Assembly (NCBI GenBank): GCA_016202745.1
Contig: JACQOB010000010.1
Span: forward strand, 1 to 5,396
From: Candidatus Aenigmatarchaeota archaeon
GTDB taxonomy: Archaea; Aenigmatarchaeota; Aenigmatarchaeia; QMZP01
DNA: 5,396 nucleotides
Reading direction: 5' to 3'
A program made the position numbers and the translations under genes. Position 1 is the stretch's first letter. Each line of letters begins with the position of its first letter. The notes beneath the pieces were generated by a model. The model made no database searches. It was given only the letters and a program-made list of their open reading frames with translations, and was not told where the DNA came from. Of this stretch, positions 4,900 to 5,396 are shown in pieces.

Positions 4900-5396
4900 T
4901 TATGGGACTGTAAAGCCAAAGGTGAACAGGACGTCTCGCATAAGCCAGTAGGTGGTCAGGGCCAGTACAAGGACCAACAGCTGCAAAAATGCGCTGATAA
5001 AAGGCTGGCCAGGTACGTTTAGGTGGCCGAAAGCGAAGTAGATGGCCAGTATTATGAGCGCTGCCCGCAGGAATATTTGGAATGCGAGCGCGTACACGCT
5101 TCCTGTTGCCAGGAGCGTTTGGGGGTCCACGAACAAAGCAGTGATGGTTGCAAAGACGAACGCGACTACCCCTGCAATACGCGGGTTATCATGGAATAGC
5201 GTCCTCGCGCCGCTGAAATAGGCGAGAGAGAAGGCGAGAACCCACATCAGTATCCGTATGAATCCTTCCGCCTGCTCTGCATTCCTTGGGACAATGAAGC
5301 GGAAGAAGCCCAATACCATCTCATATACGCGGCCAAGAAAATCAGGCAGGTACTGGAAGTTGGGCTGCGCCGCTGCAGGCTGGGCAAGGGAAACCG
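4900..5396 (-). CDS. Multi-pass membrane protein, 5' end beyond right edge
   Basis: The frame is open from the right edge to TAA at 4902-4900, giving 164 visible residues; the true start lies outside the window. An internal ATG at 5319 would give 139 residues, but 25 upstream codons (VSLAQPAAAQPNFQYLPDF and on) are open and coding-looking. VSLAQPAAAQ resembles the end of a signal peptide with an Ala-x-Ala cleavage site, so the precursor is probably exported and membrane-inserted. About four membrane helices are visible, at residues of roughly 44-62, 72-89, 96-122 and 132-150 of the visible part, with short polar loops such as GARTLFHDNPRI and GHLNVPGQPF. No catalytic or transporter motif is recognised. 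It is the first visible gene of the operon and is followed one base after its stop by the coiled-coil protein. A small channel or scaffold subunit of a shared membrane complex is possible but unproven. Confidence 0.8.
   Translation of the reverse strand, partial: VSLAQPAAAQPNFQYLPDFLGRVYEMVLGFFRFIVPRNAEQAEGFIRILMWVLAFSLAYFSGARTLFHDNPRIAGVVAFVFATITALFVDPQTLLATGSVYALAFQIFLRAALIILAIYFAFGHLNVPGQPFISAFLQLLVLVLALTTYWLMRDVLFTFGFTVP

Noticed and set aside
4917..4919. TTG start for the coiled-coil protein
   Set aside because: It would overlap the upstream gene by 20 bases, while an ATG one base after the upstream stop is more natural.
4669..5022. Plus-strand frame with a polyproline run
   Set aside because: It is the antisense of the polyglycine hinge and membrane segments of well-supported minus-strand genes.
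5317..5319. ATG as start of the right-end membrane protein
   Set aside because: The frame is open and coding-looking for 25 codons upstream to the window edge, including a likely signal-peptide end.

Overview
The window looks archaeal. Three things suggest this: TATA boxes (TTTATAAA at 2977-2984; TTTATATA read on the minus strand at 2829-2836) sit at near-leaderless distances from start codons; no gene has a clear Shine-Dalgarno motif; and AGG/AGA arginine codons are frequent. Gene content (a HEPN/MNT toxin-antitoxin module, uncharacterised small proteins, a short membrane-protein operon) would fit an uncultivated archaeon, but the lineage cannot be fixed from the sequence. No rRNA, tRNA, CRISPR array, transposase or replication gene is visible.

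Layout. Bases 1-593 are AT-richer and hold a minus-strand gene that runs off the left edge. An open, coding-looking segment (1-260) is preceded by more coding-looking sequence broken by a TAA at 303-305 and by apparent frameshifts, so this is probably a decaying gene. At 636-1808 (+) is a 390-residue protein of unknown function. Convergent to it is a minus-strand two-gene operon: an MNT nucleotidyltransferase antitoxin with an N-terminal putative ribbon-helix-helix segment (2275-2799), overlapping by ATGA a HepT-type HEPN RNase toxin (1853-2278). A 200-bp divergent intergenic region with two promoters, an operator-like repeat and two recent tandem duplications leads to a second protein (3011-3769, +) that is a clear paralogue of the 636-1808 protein. 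Thus the toxin-antitoxin module is bracketed by two diverged members of one unnamed family.

The right part (3891-5396) is a minus-strand operon. A multi-pass membrane protein, whose beginning lies beyond the right edge, is followed one base after its stop by a protein with one N-terminal membrane helix, a polyglycine hinge and a long charged, probably coiled-coil domain. They plausibly form one membrane-anchored assembly, of unknown function. The stop codon of the second gene falls inside a 27-bp tandem repeat that is in frame with the gene, so a nine-residue peptide repeat continues beyond the stop.

The most noteworthy points are the unnamed paralogue pair around the toxin-antitoxin module, the RHH-MNT antitoxin with its adjacent operator-like site, the repeat spanning the stop codon, and the decayed gene at the left end.
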